From: Epiperipatus broadwayi
Taxonomy: Eukaryota; Onychophora; Udeonychophora; Euonychophora; Peripatidae
Reading direction: 5' to 3'
Length of the DNA stretch: 64,000 nucleotides
Assembly: GCA_028023455.1 (NCBI GenBank)
Contig: JAQFVV010006231.1
Span: forward strand, 9,004,036 to 9,068,035
The position numbers were made by a program, and so were the translations under genes. This document shows positions 22,833 through 36,100 of the stretch, one piece after another (within the stretch, counting starts at the first letter, position 1; every line of letters begins with the position of its first letter). The notes beneath the pieces are model-generated. The model did no database searches. It worked only from the letters and a program-made list of their open reading frames with translations, and was not told the DNA's origin.

Positions 22833-23796
22833 CACCTGGGTCTCGTTTTACGCGATAGATAGGTTCCTCAGAAAACACGCGCAAACGAAATCGTGCAAAA
22901 ATAGACGTATCTTACATTGAAAAGGGGGGGGGTGCGGCCTGTGATTTTTCAAAATTCGCGTAAAAGCAAAGCAACAATGTAAAATTACTTTAAAATTCGC
23001 ACACAAAAAAAAAAATAAGGAAATAAAATATGACTAATAAAAAATTTCAAATTTGAAAAAAATTGATACAAGACAAACTTTTTTTAACTATAATATTTAA
23101 TTTTATTCAAAACAATATATTTTTATGCATAATTTACAGTAATTTACATTTTTTTATACACGTTTTAATTATTATCGCTATTTGCCGTTAAACAGGTTCA
23201 TTTGCAAACTAATAAAAAAACCAGATTCTTCTCAAGAGAAAATACAACTAGCGCCAACATCACTCTCATGTTGTGTTAAAGTTTTTCTGGTGACAACGTA
23301 ATTAGTAAATAATCTAACAACTAAAAATTAAATTCTTATTTTTGTCTTTAATTTTCAATTTTAATTGTGCCTACTGCTATTACTCACTTTTTAAAAATAA
23401 ACTTGCCGACACTAAATGATTAATAATTGATTACGTTCTTTTTTAAAAAGCAAAAACAGAATGTGATTTAAAATGCAAAATTAACACGCACAATGTTTGA
23501 ACAAATTTACATTATAATCTTGTAAAATTTAATGTGTGTATACATAAAATGTGGAAATCATGATTTTAATTTCATTATTGCATAAAATCTTACTATTATA
23601 AAGCACTGAAAATATTGAAATTACTAAGATGAAAGTCGAATTCCAATAATGTGCAATTACTTTCAATATAACGTAAGTGCTCGGAATTTATTATTTAAAG
23701 TAACAGCGCATTATTGAAATTCGACTTCCGGTAAAACACGAATCGCATAACTTTAAAATCGTGTTAAATAAGTCCGCGTAAAAAGAGACCCAGGTG
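22833..23796. mobile_element. 964-bp non-autonomous TIR transposon with TA flanks
   Basis: The left end CACCTGGGTCTCGTTTTACG and the complement of the right end, CACCTGGGTCTCTTTTTACG, differ at one of the first 20 bases. Both ends abut TA (22831-22832 and 23797-23798), as expected for Tc1/mariner or another TA-targeting superfamily. There is no transposase frame. A second inverted repeat (AAGTCGAATT...ATAATG) lies inside at about 23633-23727. Confidence 0.75.
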
Positions 23797-24199
23797 TATT
23801 TATATATGGGTCTCTTTGTTTTTCTCTTTTTATTATTATTATGATGATGATGGTTGCATGGCATGAGATCAACTGGTAATGTGTCTATATTATAGAAGGC
23901 ACATAGTCAATTTGTTAGCCTTAATCCTGCTTCTTTTGACACTTAATGAACACTTTTTTTTTATGTTATCTCTTTTTCTTTTTAAGCCAATAAACATCAC
24001 AGACCACCTACTGTCTTCAACTGAAAATTACATCTATCATTTAATTTACCTATCAATTCAGCACATCATCCTGTGATCATTTTGCTTGACCAAAATATGG
24101 TTTTAAGATGTGGGCATTATATGTCCCTTTTATTTCCCCTCCTATCTCTATCCAAAACGCATTTGGATCTGATTGTCTTATGATAGTGGTTTATTAATA

Positions 24200-26023
24200 T
24201 GGGATCTTGGATCAATTATTTGTCCCCTATCTTGAAGTTGTGAATGTTCCCTTTCTTGTTTCTGTTTCTTCTCTCATATAATATACTCCAGTGGAAAGGC
24301 TAAATGAGTCTAGTATTCACTTTTAAATTGCTGGCTTTTTTTTTAGCTTTGTTTTTGTTAGCAATATGCCTTATACTTTGTTGGGTGGTTATAAGTTCAT
24401 CACATTGCAATATGTAGGTATATCTATCTTTGCCCTATTTGCTTGCAGGTGTCTATTATACGTCGCTACAATGTCATCGATTTTACATGTATATACATAT
24501 TTTTTTTTTACAAACCTTATATCTGAGGCTATCTTCTTATGTTCCTTTAAGTCTAGTTCGGTTTCATGTCCCAGGTCAATATCGTGGAGGTCCGTCCCTA
24601 CATTGGCTACTTAATTATTAGCATGTCCATGCCCAATGAAGGTGAAAAGACCTTCATAAGTGTTGTATAACTTATGGAACTGAGGACCTTTTTGTTTCTT
24701 GATTGGCAATGTGTTATCTACCATCATGATAACAACAACTACTTTCATTTGGATTGTGTCCTCGATGATTTTCTATATTCTGATCATCCCCTTGGTTATG
24801 TAAAAATTTCTAATACCTTAATATATTTTTTAAGAAGATCAAGTCCATTGACTTCATTCATGTCTTCAAAATTGGTCTTCCTATATTGGCAATTCTTTCT
24901 TGCAGCTTTTCCAGTTGGTAGTACTCTATTCTGATGGTTGTCACATAGTGATCAGCATTGTATCTGGAGAACATTTTTAACTCTGCTTTGATAGTAAATA
25001 TGCATGTGCCAGGATGATTTCAAATGAACATCCAATTCATTTACTACTTCTTTATGTATTCTTCCATGATGCCTTGAGAATATGGAGTCGCCTTGACTCT
25101 CTGGGTTCATCATTCGACTCATGGCTAGTCTGAAGATCTTGTGAGTTTAATTTCAATTACCTTAGGGGGGCATTATTTGAATATGCTACTCTTAACCCCT
25201 GAGATTCACAATCTAATTTGGATTCTACATTATCCATCTGTAAGTTCATTGAGTGGTCTGAGCTATCTATCTCACTTTGTTCTCTTCCAGTGTCGCCAAT
25301 GTCTTTGTGTTCTGAAGACTTTCTGCTTCATTCGTTTCTATCCCTTCTGGTTTCCTAGATCAGGTTCAATTTCTTCAACAATGGCATGATGATACTCTAT
25401 TCAGCCTGCTGCTGTGTGATAGTATGGTGCACTTCAGTGCACTTAATGTTGCTCTCTGTGTCATTCAATTCTTCCCTATTGTTTTGGGTCCTAGAGTCTA
25501 TTCTGGCTCATACTTAGTGACTGGTGTCTTTTGACAGGGCTGGGGTTTCATTATTATGGGTTTCTGTTCGATGCCTTCGTCCATCAGGCCTATTTGACTG
25601 GGTGTCTGCTGCATTTTCCAGCACTTTCTCCGGAGTCGCCTTGTTAGAGATCGTGTTGGTGTTCATGTGGAACCTCTTATCCTCTAGACACATTAAATCA
25701 TTTCATATCTTCCTTTACACTTTATATATCTACTCTCAATCGTGCTTCCATATTATTGTTCATCTTGTTCATTATTGCTTCCACGCCATTCATGATGATT
25801 TGGTATATCCGTTTAGGGTCATTTCTACTTCCGCAATCCGTACCATTTCAGGTGCCAGAGTCATTTCCTCACTAGGTGTTACTGGTACACGAGGTAACAC
25901 CTGATCTATGGCCCTGTGCCTATGCAGGGTGACCAATTTGGTGAAAAACTCCCAAGGTGTTTGGACATGTAAAGACCCATCCCTAACATTATTAGCATCA
26001 TTTGATTCTTCAACACGACTCAT
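24200..26023 (-). pseudogene. Degenerate retroelement gag-like remnant
   Basis: The - strand has a Met-started frame at 26023-25790 (MSRVEESNDANN...). After a frameshift it continues as NGVEAIMNKMNNNMEARL, a charged coiled-coil-like stretch often seen in gag proteins. Farther on, TDLHDIDLGHETELDLKEHK through NRHLQANRAKID (about 24605-24425) is an open, coding-looking segment. No zinc knuckle, protease or RT motif was found, so the class is uncertain. The + strand frames across 24366-25904 are shadows. Confidence 0.35.
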
Positions 26024-26029
26024 TTTTTT

Positions 26030-28620
26030 TTATCAGATAGCTGTCTTCCATTTCTAAGTAGCATTAAATGAAAAAAATTATTCTTCGATAATTAGTTATA
26101 AAGTCACTTTTCCTTTTGAATATTAATACATGTATATCTGTTGGGATCCTCTTGCCATTTAGTACTTATTTAACTCATTTATGTTTTACCTTTTATTGGT
26201 ATAATATATTGTAATGGTTAAAATTCATCTATCTTGCTAACACTCTGCAGAATTTAAATCCCAAACATGGAAGTCAACACTAAGAAGGGTTGCCTCCTTG
26301 AAATCCAAGTTTCAAATCCAAAGTTTAAGTTCCACAACGCCATCTACATGATAACGCATCTGATGCTACTAATAGTATAATTTCTTGACGGTGCTGGTGG
26401 TCAGGGGAGAAACAAAGAGACTCTAAAATAAATAGACCTAGATTCGTCTAACAATAACTTGTAGATGTGCCAAAGATAAGCCTAATATGGGTATGTAATT
26501 TAGATTGTACCCTGAATAAATGAATAAAAGAAGTGAAATTTTAATATATTTATTAATCATACAATAGATAAATAATGTTAGCTGTACGGATTTGATAGCT
26601 ATAAAAGAAAATAACATTTTCTGGTACTTGGATTATAATTTATTATAATGTGTCCAATGTATATCGACATTGTAAGCATGTGTGAACTATGCAAAGCATT
26701 AAAGAAATTTAATGACCTGAAATTAATTAAAATTGAAAGGAAAATCTTGATATTAATCAGAGAGCAGCTCACACGAATTGTTGAGCTTAATTATAAGATA
26801 GAGCTACACTGAATGTAATTGGAATTCATTTAATAATATACTATTAAGGGAATGTACGGTGGTGCCAGCAAGATATAGTGCTAAAGATGGAGTGTAGTAA
26901 CTTGAAACTGCGGCTTTACAAAGAAAACAAAGTGAGTAAAATAATTTTGATTTTGGATAAGCAGTTCGCCATTTATTCGGGACATCTCTAGTCCTTACCC
27001 AGTCCAAGCCTGACCTCCACTGAGGAGCTTCATGACTATGGGGACGTACACGGATAATTCACATGTGAGACATTCATGTTGCATTCTACTGGGAATCGCG
27101 GAGTAAACGGGTACGGACTCCATTGACACCCTTGGGAAACTAGTAAAATAAAGCTCAATACCTCAGCGTTATCACCAGCAACACACAATTTTAAAACATA
27201 TATTTAGAAGGTGGTTCATTAATGGACAGAATAGCTCTTCCTGAATTTATTATTCTAATAGCCAGCATACTCTCAATGAAACTTGTACAAATAAACATAA
27301 CTATTTTAAAATAATTTATGTAAAATATGAAATAAATATTTTAAATCATTTAATAAATAGGAAGTATATGGCAACCAAGCATTTATAAAACTTCCCTACA
27401 TAACTCGCACATGCCTGAAGGGATTAATTAAAATATTTCACATTACAATGAAGAATTAAAATAAACATTATATATAAAGGAAAAAGTAACCCAAGTAGTT
27501 TGTTTACATGCATTAAAAGAAAGAATTAAAATAAATAAAAATATAAAATACAACAAAAGATAGCTATAGCTTGAAAGGTTTATGAGATCTCAGGTTAACT
27601 TTATTATTATCTCACCATGAAGAATCTGTCTGTGAGCATTTAATTCTTGAGCAACTTTAATTACTTTCTTAGGTTCATAGATTTGTTGGGCATCAGCGGC
27701 ATTCAATAGGTAGATTTAATGAGCAGCATTATTTGGGATGGTTCAGTTGGGCATTTGATGGTACAATGACAGGATATCGGATGGTGAAATGACGGATGGT
27801 AAGGACCATTCCCAAGGGAAGATGGCACACTGCCTTTTACCCCGTCATTCTAAGGTTGACTATTACAAGAATTGCTTGATAAAGTTCACTTTCCATTGAG
27901 ACTCCGTTAAGGTGATTTCCTTTTTTTATAAAATCTCTAAAATAATTTTCAAAAACTCAAACGAACTTTAACTAAAACTTTTAGCCAAAGCTTTTTTTTT
28001 TAAAACTCAAACCGAGTAAACAGGTAAGTCAGATCAGATACAAATAAGCATAAGAAAACAAATTATATCCGAAAATATCAGAAAAAAATCAGAAAACGAA
28101 GGAATGCACTTTTTAATTAAATTTTATTATACTCGCATTCCCAGATATTCTGATTCAATTTATTTAATCAAATTTGCTCGTTAAATCTGTTATCTTAATA
28201 GGAAACCTACTGGTGAAACAGGTGGGCAGGTTAAAATTAGCTACTATGGTTCTCTTTCCCCACCCTCATTGATTTTAAAAGGAAAATGACATGATTTTGA
28301 AATCTAAAATACAAAATTTATTTAAGACTTTTTTTTTAAAATTTTAATGTTTAAAATCTATAAGTGATATTATTTTAAATTAAATAAAAATAAATATAAT
28401 GAATGTCATATCCCTAAATAAACATATCTAAACAAAACAATCTTTAAACAACAAAATATTTTACATAATTCTTAAAATATTATCGCAGTATGTGTGTAGA
28501 TGAGAATATATGACCTTTTAAAATGAATACATATATTTGATGGTTTGAAAATAAAACCGTTAAAAAAAAATTTTAATTACAGTAAAACCCATGGGTACCC
28601 CATTAGAAGTCTAAATAAGG
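26030..28620. other. Mixed non-coding DNA with GC-richer patches
   Basis: Patches near 26250-26460, 26980-27160 and 27690-27860 are less AT-rich than the surroundings and look like old repeat pieces. I could not match them to each other or to a named element. Confidence 0.35.
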
Positions 28621-28730
28621 CAAGATTTCGGTATATATGCACAATACGCACATACTACAATAACTTTAGAGTTTGAAATAATGTATGAGGCAGGATTTCG
28701 GTATATATGCACAGTATGCACCTACTACGA

Positions 28731-30354
28731 TGAGCTGATATTTTAAGTCAGCTCATATATATATATAAGCTCACATATTTATAATTTGTCATAAATATTT
28801 TGAAGTTAAATAGTTTGTAAAATGAAAAAAAGAATTAATTAACAAATGGTTTTGATTTAATGGAAAGAGTAAAAATTTTGAACTTTTATTTTGAAATAAA
28901 CAAATAAAATTGAATATAATTTATTAAAAAAAAAAAATGTTAAAAGTGTTTAATTAAAAGGGAGAAAAATTCGAGAGATAAAAGGGTGGGGAAAAGAAAA
29001 CAAAATTAGATTCTTGGTAGTAATTATACTCTATTGTTGAAACTTTCACAAAGTAAAAATATTTGGTTAGTAATTGCTATTACGCTAATTAAAAAAAAAA
29101 AGATAAGAAAGAGTGGAGATAAGATCACTTTGAGGAGAGATCAGTTGACTTGACTTTAGAGACCAGCAAGGACTATAAAGAAAGTTGCTGTGTTTCGAAC
29201 AATAAAAATTATTATTATTGGAATTTAATTTTGCGGACTCTTGTCAAATGTATAGCGGCTAAAGTTATCACAACCTTTCCCTTTGGGGAATTGACCGCCA
29301 CTCCATCTGAATGAAGCTATCGAGAGAGTTATGGAATGGAAGAAACGGATATTGCTAGCCGGACAACCAAAGGAACACTCATGGAATTCGCATATACAAG
29401 GACAAAGGCACGACCAATGGAATGTAAAACCTATGAAAATCAGGCCACTCCGCTCTGATCGATCAGGGTAATTATAAACTTTTCAATTAATGAGAACTCT
29501 AAGTAAAGCGTAATAGAACTTTATCTTTAATTTAATGTTCATTTATTATGTTTATTACGAATGTTTCAACAATAGAGGGGGGAAATAAATTTATTTAATA
29601 TTGTAATCTATTAATGTTAATTTTCGTGCAATATTTTTTTATGAAATATTGGAAGAACTGTATTTTAAATTATTTAATATCTATTCGATCTAGAGAGTAA
29701 CAACAGGGTGGGGGTATAAAAGTGTGTCGCCAAATAACAGAGAACCTTGGGGCGTTACTCGTTTGTTAATAGAAAATAAGGAAAGAATTGAAAGTATAAG
29801 AAAACGAAAGACACATACGTTCATTGTAAGATTTCTTGCAATTTATTTATTTACCAAAGAAAGTGGAGTTTAAAAATAAACTTCAGGAAAGATTAAAAAT
29901 ACTATAAGTTGTCTTATATACACGTCTGCTAGAATTCGCAGTATTAGTGTAGGCGCGAGTAAATCTATGGTAAATATTTGGGAAGCATAATTAGAAAGTA
30001 AACAGAGGGAAAATCAGAAATTGTAAGTCAGTTCTTTCTGGATCGGATAGAATTATAAGGTTATTAATAATAAATAGTAGTAAAAGAAATTAAAAGTTTT
30101 TTTTTTTGTCCAACGTATTCTTGAATTCTTGAATTATTTATAATAATTAGTTAGTGTTCTTAAAGGAAAACCCCTGTGAGATTATAATCAAAGTTTATAA
30201 TCAGTGAATCGTCGTTCGAAAATAAATAAAGACCAGGTTTATGTAAAGTTACGTGACCAGGTTCCAAGAGAGAAATCCTTGGTGGCGCCCTCGACGACGA
30301 TTCTAATAACTAAAATTCAGTTAGTAGGGGAAGAAAGAAAGTTGTCGTGTCACA
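28731..30354 (+). mobile_element. Solo LTR (~1.62 kb)
   Basis: It starts TGAGCT and ends GTCACA, giving TG...CA termini, and is flanked by a 4-bp duplication ACGA (28727-28730 and 30355-30358). It contains TATAAAAG (29715-29722) and AATAAA (30221-30230), as a promoter/polyA-bearing LTR should. No gag-pol lies beside it. The 4-bp duplication suits Ty3/gypsy-type integrases. Orientation follows the TATA and polyA signals. Confidence 0.75.
29715..29722 (+). promoter_or_regulatory. TATA box of the solo LTR
   Basis: TATAAAAG follows a G-run (GTGGGGG), with the LTR polyA signal about 500 nt downstream. Placement within the LTR supports a core promoter. Confidence 0.45.
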
Positions 30355-30794
30355 ACGATAACTTTAGAGTTTGAAATAGTGTATGAGGGTAGGTAAGAGT
30401 TGAAACTAAGTTTTGCAGGGCATATCTTACTGTTTCATTGTATATATTTTTAATGCCTTTTTTTTAGCCCACGTTTTATACGTCTATCTCAACTATTATA
30501 ACTTCTTTTTATTGATCAATTAATTAATTGTAGTCTGTTTATCATCTCCCACTCATCAATTACTTATAATTAATGTTTCATGAAATGTATCACTCTATTT
30601 GGTTGGATGTATCAATCTGTTATTACCTATATAAATTCATCAGGGTTGTAGATGTGTAGAGTTTCAGAGTAGAGCAAATTCCAAAAAAAAAAAAAGGTTT
30701 TTTTTTTTTTACATACCAGTCCATTGGCTGGACTTCACTAGAAACCATGATGTAGCATTGCAGATCTACTATTTCGAGCCCCTAAGTTGATGGT

Positions 30795-32185
30795 GGGGGG
30801 GTATCTTAACTACGGTCAGACCTAGGGTCTTTGGGTAAGATGTCGAGAACGATGCGATGAAGTAACTAACCAATGTTCATATCCACCTCGAATGGGCTAG
30901 CTCTAAGTTTACTCATTAAATCTAAATATAATTTAGGCTAGTTCATCCATACTCACTCTTTCGGAATTTCCATTACACCTCAGTTTTCGAGCTCAGGGAG
31001 AATATTGCCTTTGGCTCTCTTCAGGCATGGATTTACTTAATGTAGCAACTGTTTTCATTAACTAAGATACATCCAACCCTATTGCAGTGTTATGTGTTAT
31101 AATAATCGTATATATGTGCATATTTTATATTCGATTAAACTAATGAGTGAGTATATGAATGAGTCTGATAAACCGTAGACCAATTTGATTTAAAACATGT
31201 TAATAAATTTTATTAATAACAGATAAAAATTGAAATTGTATTCTCATAGCAAAAGATGTGATTATATGTGTCCCATATGCATCTCTACCATTTCAATAAC
31301 TAAATTATTCACTATACAACCCATGCTCTATGGTAGATATACATTTAAGAAACTCCCTGTATACAAAATCAATGATTAACTAAAAGCAAAAAAAATAGAA
31401 TAAAAGAAAAATTATTATTTCATTATCATGATGATAGTCGTGAAGTTAAATAACTATTTACAAAATTGTATCACAATACATCCAATAACTCTGTGATCTA
31501 ATTTCTGCTGGACAGACCCCCCCTATGTACAAGTTCCTATTGTTGATAGAAAAGAGACGTTCACCCAAGAGCGTTAGTTGTTCTCACTGAATAACTAAAT
31601 ATAACAATTGTTAGTTAAACATAAATATACCAATAATGTAAATTCTGTCCTGTCCTAGTGATTGCAAATTAATATGGAAGAGCATTAAAACCTCCAAACC
31701 ATATTATACGATGTTGATGATGATTGAAAAGTCACCAAGGGGGGAATCAATCTAAATTTTATTTACAAACAAAAATAAAAACATTTTCTAGCTTAATAAA
31801 CCATCACCCCTGCATTAAGTTGCTTCTTATGGAATTAACTCTCCAGATTGTAACCACGCTGAAATTTTCAAGTGTTAGAATAATAAGTGTAGAATTCTAC
31901 AAATGTATAAAGTAAAAAAATAAATAAATACAATATGATAATTTTGATTTTGTTCAAACTTCCCTAATTAAAGTTTATAGCTTAAACATCAATATCTTTA
32001 TGGACAGTCCGTTCTAATACCTCCATTGTTCTCCAGATTCTCCGGTAATGCTCGGTCAAGCTTGCTTCCGTTTCAGACGTCACTCCCCTTTTGGGATCCA
32101 CACTTCAGGTTAGGCATTTTTATGGGTTTCTCCTATTACTGTGGACATATAAGAGTGAGTTTGAAATGGATTGTAAGCTACCCTA
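30795..32185 (+). repeat. Interspersed repeat R, copy 3 (uninterrupted)
   Basis: This is the most complete copy: leader (TAACTACGGTCAGAC, TTCGAGCTCAGGGAG), body (TTGATTTAAAACATGTTAAT) and tail (TTTGAAATGGATTGTAAGCT). It lacks the ~900-bp insertion of copy 2. No terminal repeats or target duplication were recognised. Confidence 0.8.
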
Positions 32186-32199
32186 ATGGAATGACAAAT

Positions 32200-33045
32200 C
32201 AATGGCATTATATTCATTTGTGGATCTTTGTTTTACCAATATCAATTCATTAATAGTAATGGTTTCTTATATTATTGTTTTTAAATTGAAAACGGAACTT
32301 TTACAATGAAATATTTCATTTAGTATATATTTATTAATACATTTTTGTTTCAAATAAATACATTTATTTATTGAAAACTATTTGAAAACTAAAACCTATA
32401 TTCCACCCCCCAAAAAAGTGAAAAAAGTAAAACTTGTTGGCATAATTCTTGTGATTATTGTTGCATTTCAAACACCTAAATTAAGAGTTCCCACCTAACC
32501 ATATCTTAATTTGAAATTGTTCAACATTATATACAGTATATTTAAAACTTTGTGTAAAGTCATTACTATTGAAAAATATAATTGAAGTATTTAAAGAATG
32601 CTTGGAAGTTGTACAATATCTAGAGTAGGCAGGTTAAAAAAATTTTTTTTTTATAAAAAAGGCATTTTGGCACACGCTATATTTGTTTCAGATTATCACC
32701 GTTAAAAACAGAATATCATAATCAAATCTCTATTATAATTTTAATTCACTTTTGATAATTTTTTTTATCTTTTTGTGTGTGTGAAAATATATTTACAGTC
32801 TTCAGTATTTTTACATTGAAAGAACTTCTTATAGGTCTTAATTTTTGTAAATAAATAGCAAAAAAGGATTCATTTGATTGGATATAGAATAAAAAATGAT
32901 TTAACATAATCATTATTTTTATGTATTTTATATGGGTATATAAAAGGCATAGCCTGTTGCTTGATATTTTATAATTAACATTTGCAAATTTTCTATAATG
33001 TTATAGAAGTTAATGATTTTTTTTCTTTTTTTTAATTCTATTTTT
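32200..33045. other. AT-rich intronic or upstream DNA
   Basis: I see no coding exon or repeat boundary before the CKAP5 acceptor at 33047. Confidence 0.4.
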
Positions 33046-33047
33046 AG

Positions 33048-33123
33048 TGCTCTTATAAAATTATTACAAGATTGTTGTGCAAATGAAACCTGTTCAGCGA
33101 AATTTGTGGAGTTAATAATGAAG
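33048..33123 (+). CDS. CKAP5: CKAP5 exon (first one visible in window)
   Basis: The acceptor is a T-rich tract ending TTTTTAG at 33047 and the donor is AAG|GTACAT. The first base completes a split codon; then 25 codons read ALIKLLQDCC...AKFVELIMK, matching the family block that precedes CLW. It ends in phase 0 and joins directly to the next exon. The intron upstream is not bounded in this window. Confidence 0.82.
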
Positions 33124-36100
33124 GTACATTTTTATGTATAAGTATTTTTGTTTTAAAGAAATTTTTACTACACAAATTCATCACAAAACCTATAACTTGT
33201 ATATTAGAAATTTTATTTGCAGGAACTGGCCAAATCAATCATATATTATGTAGTTACCATAAATATATCTTGTCTTGTTGTTCATTTTAAAGATTGATCT
33301 TAGATTATTCAAGAAAGTGATTATCTTTTTCAGTATGTACACTCAAACATTTAAATATATTTAACCATTTGAGAATGGTTAAATCAGTAGTGGAATTTTT
33401 TTAATATTATAACAATGAAAAATTTATTCAAAGCTGCTATTGCTATAAATAAAATCATTTTAAAACCTACAAATATTAAGTGAAGTAATAGCTCTAAAAT
33501 AATTTTTGTTTTCTATTTAATATATTTCTACCCAAAAATCAGTTTAATTAAAATTGCTACTGCTTAAAACACTGATTTATATGTATACTTAACTATTTCT
33601 TAATTGTACTTTAAAACTAAAAAAAAAAAAAAACTATTTCTGTCTAGTATGGAAAATTTATGTTTTCAATAAAAAATAACTTTATAATCTCATGCTTTTT
33701 AAAATACGAGCAACTCAGAGATGTTATAAGATAAGAGGGAAAATATAATTTGTTGATAGACCTTGCTATATTTATAAATATTATAGACTACAGCCACTTA
33801 TAAGACCATTGAACTATCCTTAATTAGCTGAAAGGAAATTAAATTGTCTATGGATTAAGAATTTATGTTAGGTTTAAACCTAAAGGTCATCCAATACTGG
33901 GAAAATTCATGGGAAGAAATCTTACTCCATCAGGATTGTTAAATTAGACCACTACTAACTTGGTTGAATATGAAATCTTATCTCGCAGGCAATTACGAAG
34001 TTAATTTATTATTTTAAATAAACAACAGGTACTTTGGTATTAATGCAAGCAATTCATTCATATTATGTATGGTATATAATTTATTCATATTCCAATATAA
34101 GAATTTATAAAGAGACAAGGGGCTAGATTAATAAATAACAAAAAAATATATTATGTAATAATATTCATTGATTAAATTAAACTGGCTTATATTGTTCTAA
34201 TAAACATAATGCTATACATTAAAACATGCAAAATATTATCACATTATTGTTTAAATTATAAAATAATATATCAATACATATAAGTAAGTAATTATGAATA
34301 TTACTGGTATATTAAAAGTTTTTATTAGTTTCTGGTTATAAATCCTTTTATTAGAGTCTCCAATTATACATTTTTTTATTAGAGTTTCTGATTATCAATC
34401 CTTTTGTTAGAGACTCCAATTGTAAATCCTTTAGTTATGCTTAACCACTAATTTTTTTTTTCTTCATTCTGTTTATTTTACATTATGAAGTTCATTCTGG
34501 TTTATTTTTGCTTTCAGACACTATAGAATCAATTTTAATAAATTTAAAGATATTAAGCTTTTTTTTTTTTTCACTTAAGCGATTTATATTTTAGAAAAAT
34601 CCAAGTTCATGTTCCCTCACCTCTCTTTAAACACTTATTCCATGAGAGAGGTGGTTTCCACATAACATATTTTGATTTCGACAATATTTAGTGCAGGCAA
34701 ACACAATATATGACATGATAGTTCAAGTTTGAGCACATAATCAAACAACAAATAATTCATCAAAAAGTACATGGTGTCCAGACAAATGGGCACACACACC
34801 ATGAATTCAGCAATGCTTCATCAGGATTACTTTACAGTATTGACTTTATAATATTGAATAAAATAAAAACTTGAAGTTTAATGAACAGCAATATAATAAC
34901 AACAGATAAACAAAAGAATGAAGTCGGACCAGAGAATGTGTGAGCTTTTAATAAAAAATTTTAATTACATTTTATACTTGAACTGTCCATTGTTTAAGAT
35001 ATATTTTATTGCCTTCATTATTATTATTATTATTTATAATTATGGCATTCTAATGAAATAAAACTTTAATCTTTTTTTTAAATCATATTTTAATTTCAAG
35101 CTTTAAACTTTGAGAGAAAATAAGCAAATTTAAAAAATCTGCAAACTAAAAAGGAATTTTTAAAAAAAAAAATTGCTTTTTACCACAATCTTTATTCTCA
35201 CATGTGGTCATTTATGTAACTTGCTTTGCAAATGATACAATATAAAGAATATAATTTTTAAATGTATATATTACATGTATGTATTTATTTTCTAAAATAA
35301 GACTTTGATATGCTTTAATCAAAAAGATTTAGAAAACACTCTAAAAGAAATGGTTAAAACAAATTATGTATTTGAAGAAAATAAATATGCAACATCCATA
35401 TTATTAATATATATATCTCCAAACATTCTTCCATTGCTTATGATTAAAATATGAAGATGAGTTAATGGCATTTCACAGCCCAGTTTATTTGTGAATTAAA
35501 AAATTAACAAAAATAAAAGTGTAATATATTACTTGAAAAAAAAAAACTATGGAAAAATATATAAACATTATCAGATTGTCAACTACTGAAAATTATAATG
35601 TAGATTCTTAATAATTATAAATTTGAAACGGCAGGGGCCCTTCTAATTCTAATTTTTCACGTATGTAAGGGATCCTTTTTAGTAAGGAGAATTTTGCACT
35701 TTCACAGCTTTGTAACCAAATCTTGCAGTATAAAACTTTAGTGTATAAAAAAAAATCACGAATCATTTAAAAACATTAGGATACTATTTTTAGCACAGAA
35801 TTACAAAGTATGATTTCAAGGCTCACGCGTCTGGTTTCAGAGGAACTCCATTATCTGTACCAAGCTTTTAAACATCATTAACAACAAATCAATATAGGCT
35901 AGAATTTTATTTTCTATAAAACTATTTTTAATTCAAAAAATGAAATACAATCATTAAATGTAATGCTTTTTATAATGAGAAATCATCCATATAATTAAAT
36001 TCTGATTAGATAAAAACAATAATAGTATTTCCTATAAATCTTAGTGTACATACTTATGAACAAAGTTTATTCATTTAATTTGAAAATGATTAGTGAAATT

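Larger units (their letters stand above)
28622..30387 (+). repeat. 69-bp tandem duplication, second unit split by the solo LTR
   Basis: Unit 1 (28622-28690) runs from AGATTTCGGTATATATGCAC to ATGTATGAGG. Unit 2 starts at 28691, is interrupted at CTACTACGA (28730), and resumes at 30359 with TAACTTTAGAGTTTGAAATA through GTATGAGG. Unit 1 shows what the uninterrupted site looks like. Confidence 0.8.

Noticed and set aside
24366-25904. Several + strand open frames as genes
   Set aside because: They oppose better coding signal on the - strand (gag-like debris) and have atypical composition.
30286-30306. TGGCGCC... as a tRNA primer-binding site
   Set aside because: The TG...CA ends and ACGA duplication place this about 50-65 bp inside the LTR, so it is not downstream of one.
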